Shown: positions 1-11,414 of the stretch, piece after piece | Layout: the number at the start of each line of letters is the position of its first letter | How positions within the stretch are numbered: the stretch's first letter is position 1 | Assembly (NCBI RefSeq): GCF_016745505.1 | Contig: NZ_JAERUC010000206.1 | Span: 124,001 to 188,000, forward strand | From: Streptomyces silvae | GTDB lineage: Bacteria; Actinomycetota; Actinomycetes; Streptomycetales; Streptomycetaceae | Length of the DNA: 64,000 nt | Direction: 5' to 3' | Translations under genes and position numbers: made by a program | The notes under the pieces: generated by a model | What the model saw: only the letters and a program-made list of their open reading frames with translations | Told to the model about the DNA's origin: nothing | The model's database searches: none

Positions 1-776
<776 letters not shown>

Positions 777-819
777 GAGTGCCTCTCCTCGCACGGTGGG
801 ACGGGCCGGACGGCCGTGT

Positions 820-1026
820 TCAGGCGACCCGCACGCGTGCGCTCCTGGGCGTGATGTCGGTCCAGTTCAGCTCCACGTACTCCAGGCAGGCGCCGTGCCC
901 GGCCGGGCCGAACACCTCGTCCCAGCCGGCCGGTACGGGGGCGAAGGACGGCCACAGCGCGTGCTGCCCCTCGTCGTTGACCAGAACGCGGTGCTCGGTC
1001 CGGGGGTCGTCGAACGGGTTGGTCAT
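820..1026 (-). CDS. MbtH-like NRPS accessory protein
   Basis: A 68-residue MbtH-family protein. These small proteins bind NRPS adenylation domains and are often needed for their folding or activity. The family pattern is present: an N-terminal MTNPFDD, then NDEGQHALWPSF and VPAGW, and a conserved late Trp (ELNWTDI), giving three Trp residues. The ATG overlaps the NRPS stop codon by 4 bp (ATGA), so translation is probably coupled to the synthetase. A longer reading upstream would run into the NRPS and is not needed. Placement directly after the NRPS makes that enzyme its likely partner. Confidence 0.96.
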   Translation of the reverse strand: MTNPFDDPRTEHRVLVNDEGQHALWPSFAPVPAGWDEVFGPAGHGACLEYVELNWTDITPRSARVRVA

Positions 1027-4000
1027 GAGAGATCTCCTTGTGCGGTTCGATGGATGGAGCGCAGGGCGGCCGACACGGTGGCGCCGATCTGCGCCCGCGC
1101 GGCCGGGGTCATCATCTGGGCGTGCGCGCACGCCACGTCGTGGTTCTCGATGTGCCCGTCGATGTACGGGGCCCAGAGGCCGAGCCCGAAGGTGTCGGGC
1201 GAGCGGCCCTCGGTGGCGGTGAAGAACAGCACCGGACCGTGGAACGTACGCGGGGTGTAGGCCCGCATCAGCCGGGCCTGACCGGCGAAGTTGTCCACCA
1301 TCGCGTCGATCGTGGCCGGTTCCAGGGACCCGAGCGGGCTGCCGGCGCGGCGGAACTCCTCCCGTACGGCGGCCGCTTCGACCTCCTCCGCCCCGGCCAG
1401 GGCCTCCTCGCCGACGCCGATGTTGGACAGCAGCGCCCGGAACACGGTGTCACGGCCGGCGCTGTCCAGGTCGTCCAGCGGGGCGAGCGGGAAGGCGTCC
1501 AGGACCGTCAGCAGAGCCACCCGCTCGCCCGCCTCCTGGAGCTGCACGGCCACCTCCTGGACGACATTGCCTCCGAAGGACCAGCCGAGGAGGTGGTACG
1601 GGCCGTGCGGCTGGACGCTCCGCAGCTCGGCCACGTAGACGGCGGCCATCTCCTCGATGCTGTCGGGGAAGGGTGCCGTGCCGTCCAGATTCGGCGTCTG
1701 CAGCCCGTACACCGGCTGGTCGTCGTCCAGGTGCGGGAGCAGTCCGCCGTACGACCAGGCCAGGCCGCCCGCCGGATGGACGCAGAAGAGCGGGGGCCGG
1801 CCGCCGGTGGTACGCAGCGGCAGCAGGGTCGCCAGCGGGTTGTCCCGTGCGCCGTCGAGGAGCCTTTCCGCCAGGGCCGCGACGGTCGGGGCCTCGAACA
1901 GGCTGCGGATGCTGACCTCCACACCGAGCGTGGTCCGGATACGGCCGATCAGCTGGGTGGCCATCAGGGAGTGGCCCCCCAGGGCGAAGAAGTCGTCGTC
2001 GATCAGCACCTGTTCGCGGTCCAGCACCTCCGCGAACAGGGTGCAGAGCACGTCCTCGCGCGGACTGCGCGGACCCCGGCCCGTGCCGTCGGCCACCTCC
2101 AGCGGCGAAGGGGCGGGCAGGGCCGCCCGGTCGAGCTTCCCGCTCGGCGTGAGCGGGATCCGGTCCACCACCCGCCAGCCGGACGGCACCATGTAGGCGG
2201 GCAGGTGCGCCGCCGCACGGTCCCGCAGGGAAGCGAGCAGAGCCGCCTCGGCCCCGTCCGGCACGTCCGCCCCGGACCGTACGCCGGGCACCACGTACGC
2301 CGCGATCCACGCCCCCGCCGGACCGTCCCCGTGGGCCACGACCGCCGCCTGTACGACGTCCGGGGAGGCCTCCAGGACGGCCGCGATCTCGTCGGGCTCG
2401 ACCCGGAAGCCACGTATCTTCACCTGTCCGTCGGCGCGCCCGGCGAACTCCAGGGCCCCGTCCGGGGCGCGCACCGCCCGGTCACCGGTGCGGTACATCC
2501 GAGCCCCGGGCGGGCCGTACGGATCGGGCAGGAAGACGCGCGCGGTCTCGGCCGGCCTGCCGGGGTAGCCGAGCGCGGGACTGTCCCCGGCCAGGTAGAG
2601 GTCTCCGGTCACCCCTGCCGGCACTTGCTGCAGCCGCGCGTCCAGCAGATAGGCGCGGGTGCCGCGGACGGCAGTGCCGAGGACCGGGCGCGTGAAGTCG
2701 CGGACATCGGCCGTGAGGGTGTCGACCGTCGCCTCGGTCGGACCGTAGAAGTTCCAGCACCGCACGCCGGGCTGCTCCCGCAAGGCGCTCCACAGGGCGG
2801 GCGGTACGGCCTCGCCGCCGAGGACCAGGACGCCCGGCCCGGGGGCGGGAGTGGCGAACAGCCCCGCGTCCAGGAGCTGGCGGACATGGGTGGGGGTGGA
2901 CTCCAGGACGTCCAGGCCGAGGGTGCGCACGGCATCGACCAGCGCCTCCGGATCGCGCCGGGTGAGGTCGTCGAGCACATGGAGCCGGTGCCCGTCGATC
3001 ATCCAGAGCACCGGATCCCACGCCGCGTCGAAGGACAGTGCCGCCGTCAGGGCGACCTGGAGCCTGGGCTTCCCGCTCTCCCGCACCGCCGGGCCGAAGA
3101 GGTGGAGCCGGTGGTGCTCCAGCAGCCGGGCCAGCGAGTCATGACCGACGAGCACACCCTTGGGCCGCCCCGTGGAACCGGAGGTGTGCAGCAGGTAGGC
3201 GGGGCCTGCGGCCCCGGCCCGGTGCGCCGTCCCGGCCGGCAGCCGCGAGGCCGCCATGCCGTCGAGGTTCAGCCCGGGCCACTCCCCACGCACGCGGGCA
3301 GCGGTGGCATCCGCGGTCAGGACCGCCCCCGGACGGGTATCGGCCAGCACGGCGTCGATCCGGCCCTGCGGCAGCGAGGCGTCGACCGGGGCGTAGACGG
3401 CGCCGGCCTTCAGGACGCCGAGCAGGGCCCCGATCGAGTCGGTGCTCCTCGGCAGCAGCACCGCCACCACCTGACCGGCTCCGATGCCGGCCTCACCCAG
3501 CAGCGCGGCGATCCGGTCGGAGCGGCCGTCGAGCTCCTCGAAGGACAGGCTGCCGTCCGGAGCCGTGATCGCGATGTCACCGCTGCGCGCGGCGGCGACG
3601 GTCTCCGCGAACCGTTCCAGCACACCGGGCGGCTTCGTCCCGGTGGAGCCGCCGTCCCCGAGCGCCAGCAGCCTGCTGTGCTCCTCGGCGCCGATCAACG
3701 GCAGGTCGCACACCCGGGTGTCCGGTTCGCTGACGGCGTACGGGAGGAGACGGCCGAACCAGTCGGCGATCCGCTGCGCCGTGCCGGTGTCGAACAGGTC
3801 GCGGCTGAATTCCAGCGTGCCCTCCAGCACGGCTCCGCCGCCGGCGACAGGGCGCTCGGTGAAGGAGAAGGACAGGTCGAACTTCGCAGCCCCGGTGTCG
3901 ACGCCCTCCACCTGGGCGCGCAGCCCCGGCAGGTCCAGACGCGGCGGGCGGTGGTTGTTCAGGCTGAGCATGACCTGGAACAGCGGGTGACGGGCCGGCG

Positions 4001-7000
4001 AGCGCGTCGGCCGCACAGCCTCCACCAGCCGTTCGAAGGGCAGTTCCTGGTGGGCGTACGCGGCCAGATCGGTGTCCCGCACCCGGGCCAGCAGGCCCCT
4101 GAAGGTGAGGTCCGGGCCGACGTCCGTGCGCAGGGCCAGCGTGTTCACGAAGAAGCCCACCAGCAGGTCCAGCGCCTCGTCCGTCCGCCCGGCCACCGGG
4201 GTGCCGATGACGATGTCCGAGCTTCCGCCGATCCGGTGGAGCAGAGCGGCCAGCGCCCCGTGCAGCACCATGAAGGTACTGGTGGCCGTCGTCCGTGCCA
4301 GCCTGACCAGGTCCGCCGTGGTCTCCTCGGTCAGACGCAGCGCGACGGTGCCGCCCCGGCCGCCGCTGGCGGCGGGCCGTGGCCGGTCGCTGGGCAGCGG
4401 GGTCTCCTCCGGGGCACCGGCCAGCTCGGCCTTCCAATGGGCGAGCTGGGCCGTGACCAGTGAGGCCGGATCCTCGGCGGAGCCCAGCAGACCGTCCTGC
4501 CAGAGCGTGTAGTCCGTGTACTGCACGGGCAACGGGGCCCAGCTCGGGGCGCGTCCGGCCGTACGGGCCGCGTACGCGCCGGCCAGGTCCTGTGCCAGCG
4601 GCCCCATCGACCAGCCGTCCGCAGCGATGTGATGCGCCGTCACCAGAAGCGTGTGCCGGTCCTCGGCGGTACGGAAGAGAGCCGCGCGCAGCGGCACCTC
4701 CCCGGCCAGGTCGAACGGCACCGACGCCGAGTCCCTCATCTCCGCGGCGAGAGCCGCGTCGTCGACCGGCGTGAGCGGCAGCGCGATGCGGGCGTCGCCC
4801 GGTGCCAGCACGGCCTGGTACGGCTCCCCGTCACCGTCCTTGATCAGGGTACGCAGGCTCTCGTGCCGGGCCAGCACGTCGCAGAGCGCCTGGTGCAGCG
4901 CCCGCCGGTCCAGGCTGCCGTGCAGGCGTACGGCGAACGAGATGTGGTACGCGGCCGTCCCCGGGTCCAGCTGGTGCAGGAACCACAGGCGCCGCTGGGC
5001 CGGTGAGAGCGGAGGACGGTCCGGCCGCACCGCACGGCGCAGCGCGGGCCGCGCCGTCCCCGCCTCGCCCAGCCGTTCGGCGAGGGCCGCCGGAGTCGTG
5101 GACTCGAAAAGCGCCCGTACGGGCATCTCGACGCCGAACGCGGAACGGATCCGGCCCACCAGCCTGGTCGCGAGCAGGGAGTGGCCCCCGAGCTCGAAGA
5201 AGTCGTCGTCACGGGAGACCCGTTCCTGTTCCAGGCTCTCCGCGAACAGGGCGCAGATTATTTCCTCCGCGGCGGAGCGAGGCAGCTCACCGTCGGCTGC
5301 CACGACCGTGACCTCCGGGGTCAGCGGCAGGGCCGCCAGGTCCACCTTCCCGTGCGAGGTCAGCGGCAGCACCGCGACCGGGACGATCGTGCCCGGCACC
5401 ATATGGGCCGGGAGCCGGTCGGCGGCGAACGCGCGGAGCGCCTTGGCAGAGGGTTCACGGCCCTCGGCGGCGACCACCCACCCGAGGAGCCGCCCCTCGC
5501 CCCCGGCCCCGGGGCGCACGGCGACCGCTGCCTGGGCCACGTCGGGGTGACCGGACAGCACGGCCTCGATCTCCCCGGTCTCCACCCGGAAGCCCCGCAC
5601 CTTGATCTGCCCGTCCGCCCGGCCCACGTACTCCAGCCGGCCCTCCCTGCGCCGCACCAGATCACCGGTGCGGTACATCCGGGAGCCCGGTGCGCCGTAC
5701 GGATCGGGCAGGAAGCCGGCGGCGGTCGTGCCCGGCCGGTTCTCGTACCCACGCGCCAGCCCCGGCCCCGCCAGGTGCAGTTCACCGGTGACGCCCGGGG
5801 CGGCCGGCCGGAGCCGTCCGTCGAGCACCCGGGCCCTCACACCGTTGACGGACTGGCCCAGATGCGGACGGGAGCCGGGCACGATCCGGCCCATCACACT
5901 GTCCACGGTCGCCTCCGTCGGCCCGTAGAGATTCCACACCGTGACACCACGCAGCGCCGAGAGCTCCTGCCACAGCGCCTCGTTGACCGCCTCGCCGCCG
6001 AGGGCGAGAACCCGGGGGTGGGGCCGCCCCGGGGCGAACAGCCCGCAGGCGCGCAACTGTTCGACGAAGGACGGGGTGGTCTCGACGACATCGACCGCCC
6101 GCTCGTGCAGCAGCGCCGTGAGCGCCTCGGGGTCACGGCGCGTCGCGTCGTCCACCAGGTGCAGCTCATGGCCGGCGATCATCCAGAGCAGCGGGTCCCA
6201 TGACGCGTCGAAGGTCATCGCCGCCGTGAGCGCGACCCGCAGGGGGCGGCCGTTGTTGCCGGCCTCGGCGGGGTACATCAGCCGCTCACGGTGACCCGTC
6301 AGCAGGTTGGCCAGCGACCCGTGCTCGACCACGACACCCTTGGGCACCCCGGTGGAGCCGGAGGTGTACAGCACATAGGCGGCGTCGCGGTCCCGTGGCA
6401 GGGGAGGGAGCGGGCCCTCCGCACCCCGCCACGGCGCCGCCCCGTCCATGAGCATCACGTCGGACGTGCCGGGGACCGCGGCCCGGGTCCCGGCCGTGGC
6501 CAGCACCAGGCGCGGGGCCGCGGTGTCCAGGATCAGCCGGTTGCGGGCCTGCGGGTGCGACGGGTCGACCGGGACGTACACCGCACCGGCGCGCAGCACG
6601 CCGAGCAACGCCACGATCTGCAGAGTGGTGCGCGGCAGCGCCACCGCCACCCGGTCGCCCGCACCGACACCGGCTGCCGAGAGCGCGGTGGCCAGCCGGT
6701 GGGCGAGCGCGAGCAGCTCACCGAAGGAGAGACGGCCGTCCGGCGCGACCACGGCGGTACGGCCCGGTTGCACCGCGGCACGGGTCTCCAGGACGTCCAC
6801 CACCGTCCAGCCCCCGTCGGGCTCGCCCGGCCGCGTCGCCGACGCGCCGGTCAGCGGCCCGGCGGCGGGGCGGGGCAGCTCGTCCAGGGCGGCGGCACAC
6901 TGTTCGGCCGTCAGGAACCCGGCGTCCGCCACCGGGCGGCCGGGATCGGCGAGCAGGGCCGCGAGCAGCCGGGAGAAGTGTTCGCAGAACCGCTCGGCCG

Positions 7001-10000
7001 TGCCCCGGTCGAAGAGGTCCTCGCTGAACTCCAGCTCCCCGGAGATCCCGGCCGGAGCGCCCGTCACGTCATGCTGCTCGACCAGGTCCCAGGTCAGGTC
7101 GAACTTGGCGCCCGACCGGCCCACGGACGCCTCATGGCTGACCGCCAGCCCGTCCAGGACGGGCTCGGGCGGAGGGGTGTTGTTCAGGCTGAGCATCACC
7201 TGGAAGAGCGGATGGCGGGACAGCGACCTGGCCGGGGCCAGTTCCTCCACGATCCGCTCGAACGGCACGTCCTGGTGGGCGTAGGCGGCCAGATCGTCCC
7301 GCGCCACCCGCCGCACCAGCTCCCGGAAGTCCGGCGCGCCGGAGGTGTCGGTCCGCAGGACGAGCGTGTTGACGAAGAAGCCGACCAGCTCGGTGAGCGC
7401 CTCATCGGTCCTGCCCGCCACCGGGGTGCCGATCGCGATGTCGGACCCGGCGCCGAGACGCGACATCAGGGCCGCCAGCGCCGCGTGCAGCACCATGAAC
7501 GCACTGGCCCCGCAGTCGCCCGCGAGCCGGACCAGCGCACGGTGGTCCGCGGCGCCGATGCGTACGGGCACGCTCCCGCCGCGCCCCGAGGGCCGCGCCG
7601 GACGCGCCCTGTCCGCGGGGAGACCGCACTCCTCGGGCAGCCCGGCCAGCGAGGCCGACCAGTGGGCGAGTTGCCGTCCGGCGAGACTGCCGGGGTCCTT
7701 GACGTCCCCCAGCAGCCGGCGCTGCCACAGGGCGTAGTCGGCGTACTGCACCGGCAGCGCGGTCCACTCCGGCGCGGCACCGGTGCGGCGTGCGGTGTAG
7801 GCGGCGGACAGGTCCCGCATCAGCGGCCCCATCGACCAGCCGTCGGCCGCGATGTGATGCAGCGTCACGATCAGGACGTGCTCGTCGGGGGCGGCCGGGA
7901 ACAGCTGTGCCCGCACCGGGAGTTCACGGGCCGGATCGAAGGGAGCGGGGTCCGGCAGCACGGGGTCCGCCGGCGCCATCACCCGGAGGGACGGCCGGGC
8001 CGACGCCGCGGGAACGATGTGCTGGCCGGGCCCGTCCGGGCCCTCGCTCACCACCGTACGCAGACTCTCGTGCCGTGCCACCAGGTCGGCCAGCGCGTGC
8101 GCGAGCGCGTCCCGGTCGAGCGCGCCGCGCAGCCGCAGCGCGACCGGCAGGTGGTACGAGGTGCCCGCGTCGCCCAGCGTCTCCAGCAGCCAGAGCCGTT
8201 GCTGGCCGAAGGAGAGCGGCAGCCGGTCCGGGCGCGGCCGGACCGCCGTGACGGCAGGACGGGCCGGTGAGGCACCGGAGAGCGCGGCCACCAGTCCGGC
8301 GGGGGTGGGCGACGCGAACAGCGCCCGGATCGGCAGCTCCACGCCGAACTCGCCGCGGACCCGCCCGATCAGCCGCATCGCCAGCAGCGAGTGACCGCCG
8401 AACAGGAAGAAGTCGTCGTCCCGGCCCGCCCGGGGGAGGCCGAGGCACTCCGCGAAGACCGCGCACATCCGTGCCTCCTCGGGGGTCCGCGGTGTACCGC
8501 CGTCGGACGCCACGGGCACTGCCTCCGGGAGCCCGGCCGGGTCCAGCTTGCCGTTCGGGGTGAGCGGGAGGCGGGGCACGGTGGCCCAGGCGGTCGGCAC
8601 CATGTGCCCGGGCAGGGCCGCGGCGAGCGCGTCCCGGACCTCTGCGTGTCCGGGCGCAGCGGCTTCTCCGGTGGCGGCCACCAGATAGGCGGCCAGCCGC
8701 TCCGGCCCGTCCGGCGTCGAGCTGAGGGTGACCGCGGCGTCCTCCACCCCGGGCAGCGAACGCAGCACGGCCTCGATCTCACCGGTCTCCACGCGGAAGC
8801 CCCGTACCTTGACCTGCCGGTCGCTGCGGCCCAGGAACTCCAGCGTGCCGTCCCGGCTCCACCGCGCGAGGTCCCCGGTCCGGTACATCCGGCCTCCGGG
8901 CCGTCCGTACGGATCCGGCATGAAGCGCTCCGCGGTCAGCCCCGGACGCCCCGCGTAGCCGCGGGCCAGGCCTTCACCGGTGAGGTACAGCTCACCGGCC
9001 GCGCCCCGCGGCAGCGGGTGCAGCGACGGGTCCAGGACGTAGGCGCCCGCGCCGGCCACCGGTCGGCCGATGACAGGGGAGAGCCCGGTGATCCGGGTGG
9101 TCACGGCGTCGACCGTGGTCTCCGTCGGGCCGTAGTAGTTGAAGACCAGCAGCGCGGGGTCGCCCGCCAGTTCGCCCCACAGGGCGTCGTCGACGGCTTC
9201 GCCGCCCAGCGCGATGACCCGGGGCCGGTGCGCGGCGGTGGTGAGCAGCCCCGCCGTCAGCATCTGCCGAAGGTAGGTGGGGGTCGTCTCCACGGCGTCG
9301 ACGCGTCGCTCGGCGAGGAAGTCCACCAGTGCCTGCGGATCCCTGCGCACGTCGTCGTCGACGAGGTGCAGCTCGTGCCCGGCGACCATCCACAGCACCG
9401 GGTCCCAGGACGCGTCGAACGAGGTGGCCGCACTGAGCGCGACCCGCAGCCGCCGGCCCAGGGCCTTCTCGGCCGGGGCGTGGATCTCCTGGCGGTGGTG
9501 AGCGAGCAGGTTGCTCAGGGAACGGTGCTCCACCACGACACCCTTGGGCCGGCCCGTGGAACCCGAGGTGTAGATGACGTACGCCGCGTCCTGGGGACCG
9601 GGCGGAACCGGTTCGCTCCGTTCGGCCGCCGTCGCCCCGGCGGGGTCGACCAGCGCCACGGTGCCCCCGGGGTCCATCAGCCGGGCGGAGCCGGCCGTCG
9701 CGACGAGCACGGCGGGCCGGGAGTCCTCGATCATGAAGGCCAGCCGGTCGGCCGGGTAGGACGGGTCGAGCGGCACATAGGCCGCCCCCGCCCGCAGCAC
9801 GGCGAGCATCGCCACCACGAGACCGGACGACCGGGGCAGGCCGACGGCCACCCGGGTGCCCGGTCCGGCCCCCCGGGCGGCGAGCACGCCCGCGAGTACG
9901 TCGACCCGGCGGTCGAGCTCCTGGAAGGTGAGCCGGGTGTCCGCGCAGACCAGGGCCGTCGCGTCCGGGGTCCTGCGTGCCTGCCGTGCGAGCTGCTCGG

Positions 10001-11414
10001 GCAGCGGAGGACGTCCGCCCCGGTCGTACTCCGCGGGGATCCGGGCGGCCCCCAGGCCGAGGACGCGGACGTGTTCGTCGTCGTCGATCAGGCGCAGCGA
10101 GCCGACCGTGCGGTCCGGATCCTCGGCGAACGCCTCGACCACACGGCAGAAGCGCGCATGATGGCCCGCCAGCTCCTCCTGGCTGTGAAGACCGGGGTTC
10201 CCGAGCAGATCCACCTGCATGCCGCCGTCCGCGAAGGACGCGTGGACGGCGACGGACAGATCCTCGACCGGACCGATCGAGAGGTTGTGCAGCGTCGCGG
10301 GATGCGGGCCGAATCGCAGGGCCTCGTCGAAGGCGAGGATGTTCACGGACGGCCCGGCCAGAGGCGTCCGGCTCCCCGTCAGGCCGAGACGGTGGCGCAG
10401 ATCCTCGGACGGCAGACGCTGGTGCCGCAGGACGGCGCGAGCCCCGGAGGAGGCACGCTTGGCCAGGTCGGCCAACCGGTCCGCGGGCGACACCGCGAGA
10501 CGCAGCGGCAGTACGTTGCTGAGCATCCCCGGCGTGGACCGGGCGAGGGGGGTCCGGCGGCCGGTGACCGGGAGCCCGATGACGACTTCGCCGAGTCCCC
10601 GGCTCCGGTGCAGACAGACCGCCATGGTCGCCATGAAGAACGTCGGCCAGCCCGTGCCGGCCCGCCTGGCCGCCGCCCGCAGCCCGGCCGTCTCCTCGGC
10701 GGTGAACTCCCGGCGCACCGACCGCGCCCCGTGCCCGGGAGGCGCGCTCCTGTCCCCAGGACCCGTCGGCGTGGGTGCGCCGGCCAGATGGTCCGCCCAG
10801 AACCCCTCGTCCGCCTCGTGCTGGGGTGAGGCGCGGTAGGTGTCCTCCTCGTCGAGGAGGGCGGCGAGCGGAGCGGGGGCCCGGACCGGCGGGGCGGAAC
10901 CCGGCGACTCGACCAGGGCGGTGTACACCTCGGCGATGCGGGCGAGCGCGAGCACCGCCCCGTAGCCGTCGAGCGCGAGGTGGTGCACCTGCTGGTGGAA
11001 GAGGTGATGGGTCTCGGAGAGACGGAAGAGCGTCATACGCACCAGCGGGCCGGTGTCGAGGTCCGCCGGTTCCGCGAGGCACTGCTCCATACGCCGTACG
11101 GCTTCGGCGCGCGGATCGGGGGATCCCGACAGGTCGACCAGAGGGACGTCGATCCCGACGTGCTCATGGACACGCTGGAAGGGGACCCCGTCCCGCTCGC
11201 CGAAGGTGCTGCGGAGGGCTTCCGTCTCGGCCGCGGTGTGGCCGACGGCCCGCCGCAGCAGTCCCGGCTCCATCCGGCCCCGGATGTCGGCGTACTCCGC
11301 CACGTTGTAGGACGGATTCGCCGGATCGAGCCGCTGGGCGAACCAGAGGCCCCGCTGAGCGGCCGTCAGGCGCAGGGTGTCCGGCCGAGTCCTGTCGTGC
11401 GGTGCGTCGGTCAC
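1023..11414 (-). CDS. Three-module non-ribosomal peptide synthetase (C-A-PCP)x3-TE
   Basis: A 3463-residue NRPS. Domain order by motif: C1 (about 12-440; HHLALDG at 144-150), A1 (about 460-960), PCP1 (Ser1009 in GGHSL), C2 (HHIAADGWS), A2, PCP2 (Ser2079), C3 (HHIAADGWS), A3, PCP3 (Ser3149), then a thioesterase (about 3170-3463) with Ser3279 in GWSFGG. There is no epimerase or methylase. C1 has an N-terminus and an HHxxxDGYG motif like EntF/DhbF condensation domains, which accept an acyl or aryl starter; this is inference. By-eye specificity codes (GrsA numbering) are DADEAGYVDK, DADEAGLVDK and DADEVGFVDK. They are almost the same and rich in acid, which hints at cationic substrates. The GTG start has a GAGGTG ribosome site 7 nt upstream. 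mbtH and an exporter ATPase follow. The product is not recognised. Confidence 0.97.
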   Translation of the reverse strand: MTDAPHDRTRPDTLRLTAAQRGLWFAQRLDPANPSYNVAEYADIRGRMEPGLLRRAVGHTAAETEALRSTFGERDGVPFQRVHEHVGIDVPLVDLSGSPDPRAEAVRRMEQCLAEPADLDTGPLVRMTLFRLSETHHLFHQQVHHLALDGYGAVLALARIAEVYTALVESPGSAPPVRAPAPLAALLDEEDTYRASPQHEADEGFWADHLAGAPTPTGPGDRSAPPGHGARSVRREFTAEETAGLRAAARRAGTGWPTFFMATMAVCLHRSRGLGEVVIGLPVTGRRTPLARSTPGMLSNVLPLRLAVSPADRLADLAKRASSGARAVLRHQRLPSEDLRHRLGLTGSRTPLAGPSVNILAFDEALRFGPHPATLHNLSIGPVEDLSVAVHASFADGGMQVDLLGNPGLHSQEELAGHHARFCRVVEAFAEDPDRTVGSLRLIDDDEHVRVLGLGAARIPAEYDRGGRPPLPEQLARQARRTPDATALVCADTRLTFQELDRRVDVLAGVLAARGAGPGTRVAVGLPRSSGLVVAMLAVLRAGAAYVPLDPSYPADRLAFMIEDSRPAVLVATAGSARLMDPGGTVALVDPAGATAAERSEPVPPGPQDAAYVIYTSGSTGRPKGVVVEHRSLSNLLAHHRQEIHAPAEKALGRRLRVALSAATSFDASWDPVLWMVAGHELHLVDDDVRRDPQALVDFLAERRVDAVETTPTYLRQMLTAGLLTTAAHRPRVIALGGEAVDDALWGELAGDPALLVFNYYGPTETTVDAVTTRITGLSPVIGRPVAGAGAYVLDPSLHPLPRGAAGELYLTGEGLARGYAGRPGLTAERFMPDPYGRPGGRMYRTGDLARWSRDGTLEFLGRSDRQVKVRGFRVETGEIEAVLRSLPGVEDAAVTLSSTPDGPERLAAYLVAATGEAAAPGHAEVRDALAAALPGHMVPTAWATVPRLPLTPNGKLDPAGLPEAVPVASDGGTPRTPEEARMCAVFAECLGLPRAGRDDDFFLFGGHSLLAMRLIGRVRGEFGVELPIRALFASPTPAGLVAALSGASPARPAVTAVRPRPDRLPLSFGQQRLWLLETLGDAGTSYHLPVALRLRGALDRDALAHALADLVARHESLRTVVSEGPDGPGQHIVPAASARPSLRVMAPADPVLPDPAPFDPARELPVRAQLFPAAPDEHVLIVTLHHIAADGWSMGPLMRDLSAAYTARRTGAAPEWTALPVQYADYALWQRRLLGDVKDPGSLAGRQLAHWSASLAGLPEECGLPADRARPARPSGRGGSVPVRIGAADHRALVRLAGDCGASAFMVLHAALAALMSRLGAGSDIAIGTPVAGRTDEALTELVGFFVNTLVLRTDTSGAPDFRELVRRVARDDLAAYAHQDVPFERIVEELAPARSLSRHPLFQVMLSLNNTPPPEPVLDGLAVSHEASVGRSGAKFDLTWDLVEQHDVTGAPAGISGELEFSEDLFDRGTAERFCEHFSRLLAALLADPGRPVADAGFLTAEQCAAALDELPRPAAGPLTGASATRPGEPDGGWTVVDVLETRAAVQPGRTAVVAPDGRLSFGELLALAHRLATALSAAGVGAGDRVAVALPRTTLQIVALLGVLRAGAVYVPVDPSHPQARNRLILDTAAPRLVLATAGTRAAVPGTSDVMLMDGAAPWRGAEGPLPPLPRDRDAAYVLYTSGSTGVPKGVVVEHGSLANLLTGHRERLMYPAEAGNNGRPLRVALTAAMTFDASWDPLLWMIAGHELHLVDDATRRDPEALTALLHERAVDVVETTPSFVEQLRACGLFAPGRPHPRVLALGGEAVNEALWQELSALRGVTVWNLYGPTEATVDSVMGRIVPGSRPHLGQSVNGVRARVLDGRLRPAAPGVTGELHLAGPGLARGYENRPGTTAAGFLPDPYGAPGSRMYRTGDLVRRREGRLEYVGRADGQIKVRGFRVETGEIEAVLSGHPDVAQAAVAVRPGAGGEGRLLGWVVAAEGREPSAKALRAFAADRLPAHMVPGTIVPVAVLPLTSHGKVDLAALPLTPEVTVVAADGELPRSAAEEIICALFAESLEQERVSRDDDFFELGGHSLLATRLVGRIRSAFGVEMPVRALFESTTPAALAERLGEAGTARPALRRAVRPDRPPLSPAQRRLWFLHQLDPGTAAYHISFAVRLHGSLDRRALHQALCDVLARHESLRTLIKDGDGEPYQAVLAPGDARIALPLTPVDDAALAAEMRDSASVPFDLAGEVPLRAALFRTAEDRHTLLVTAHHIAADGWSMGPLAQDLAGAYAARTAGRAPSWAPLPVQYTDYTLWQDGLLGSAEDPASLVTAQLAHWKAELAGAPEETPLPSDRPRPAASGGRGGTVALRLTEETTADLVRLARTTATSTFMVLHGALAALLHRIGGSSDIVIGTPVAGRTDEALDLLVGFFVNTLALRTDVGPDLTFRGLLARVRDTDLAAYAHQELPFERLVEAVRPTRSPARHPLFQVMLSLNNHRPPRLDLPGLRAQVEGVDTGAAKFDLSFSFTERPVAGGGAVLEGTLEFSRDLFDTGTAQRIADWFGRLLPYAVSEPDTRVCDLPLIGAEEHSRLLALGDGGSTGTKPPGVLERFAETVAAARSGDIAITAPDGSLSFEELDGRSDRIAALLGEAGIGAGQVVAVLLPRSTDSIGALLGVLKAGAVYAPVDASLPQGRIDAVLADTRPGAVLTADATAARVRGEWPGLNLDGMAASRLPAGTAHRAGAAGPAYLLHTSGSTGRPKGVLVGHDSLARLLEHHRLHLFGPAVRESGKPRLQVALTAALSFDAAWDPVLWMIDGHRLHVLDDLTRRDPEALVDAVRTLGLDVLESTPTHVRQLLDAGLFATPAPGPGVLVLGGEAVPPALWSALREQPGVRCWNFYGPTEATVDTLTADVRDFTRPVLGTAVRGTRAYLLDARLQQVPAGVTGDLYLAGDSPALGYPGRPAETARVFLPDPYGPPGARMYRTGDRAVRAPDGALEFAGRADGQVKIRGFRVEPDEIAAVLEASPDVVQAAVVAHGDGPAGAWIAAYVVPGVRSGADVPDGAEAALLASLRDRAAAHLPAYMVPSGWRVVDRIPLTPSGKLDRAALPAPSPLEVADGTGRGPRSPREDVLCTLFAEVLDREQVLIDDDFFALGGHSLMATQLIGRIRTTLGVEVSIRSLFEAPTVAALAERLLDGARDNPLATLLPLRTTGGRPPLFCVHPAGGLAWSYGGLLPHLDDDQPVYGLQTPNLDGTAPFPDSIEEMAAVYVAELRSVQPHGPYHLLGWSFGGNVVQEVAVQLQEAGERVALLTVLDAFPLAPLDDLDSAGRDTVFRALLSNIGVGEEALAGAEEVEAAAVREEFRRAGSPLGSLEPATIDAMVDNFAGQARLMRAYTPRTFHGPVLFFTATEGRSPDTFGLGLWAPYIDGHIENHDVACAHAQMMTPAARAQIGATVSAALRSIHRTAQGDLS

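Noticed and set aside
1038..10829. Very long plus-strand frames opposite the NRPS (including ones over 800 codons)
   Set aside because: Antisense frames caused by high GC; they are rich in Arg/Gly/Gln with no domains, while the minus strand encodes clear C, A, PCP and TE motifs.
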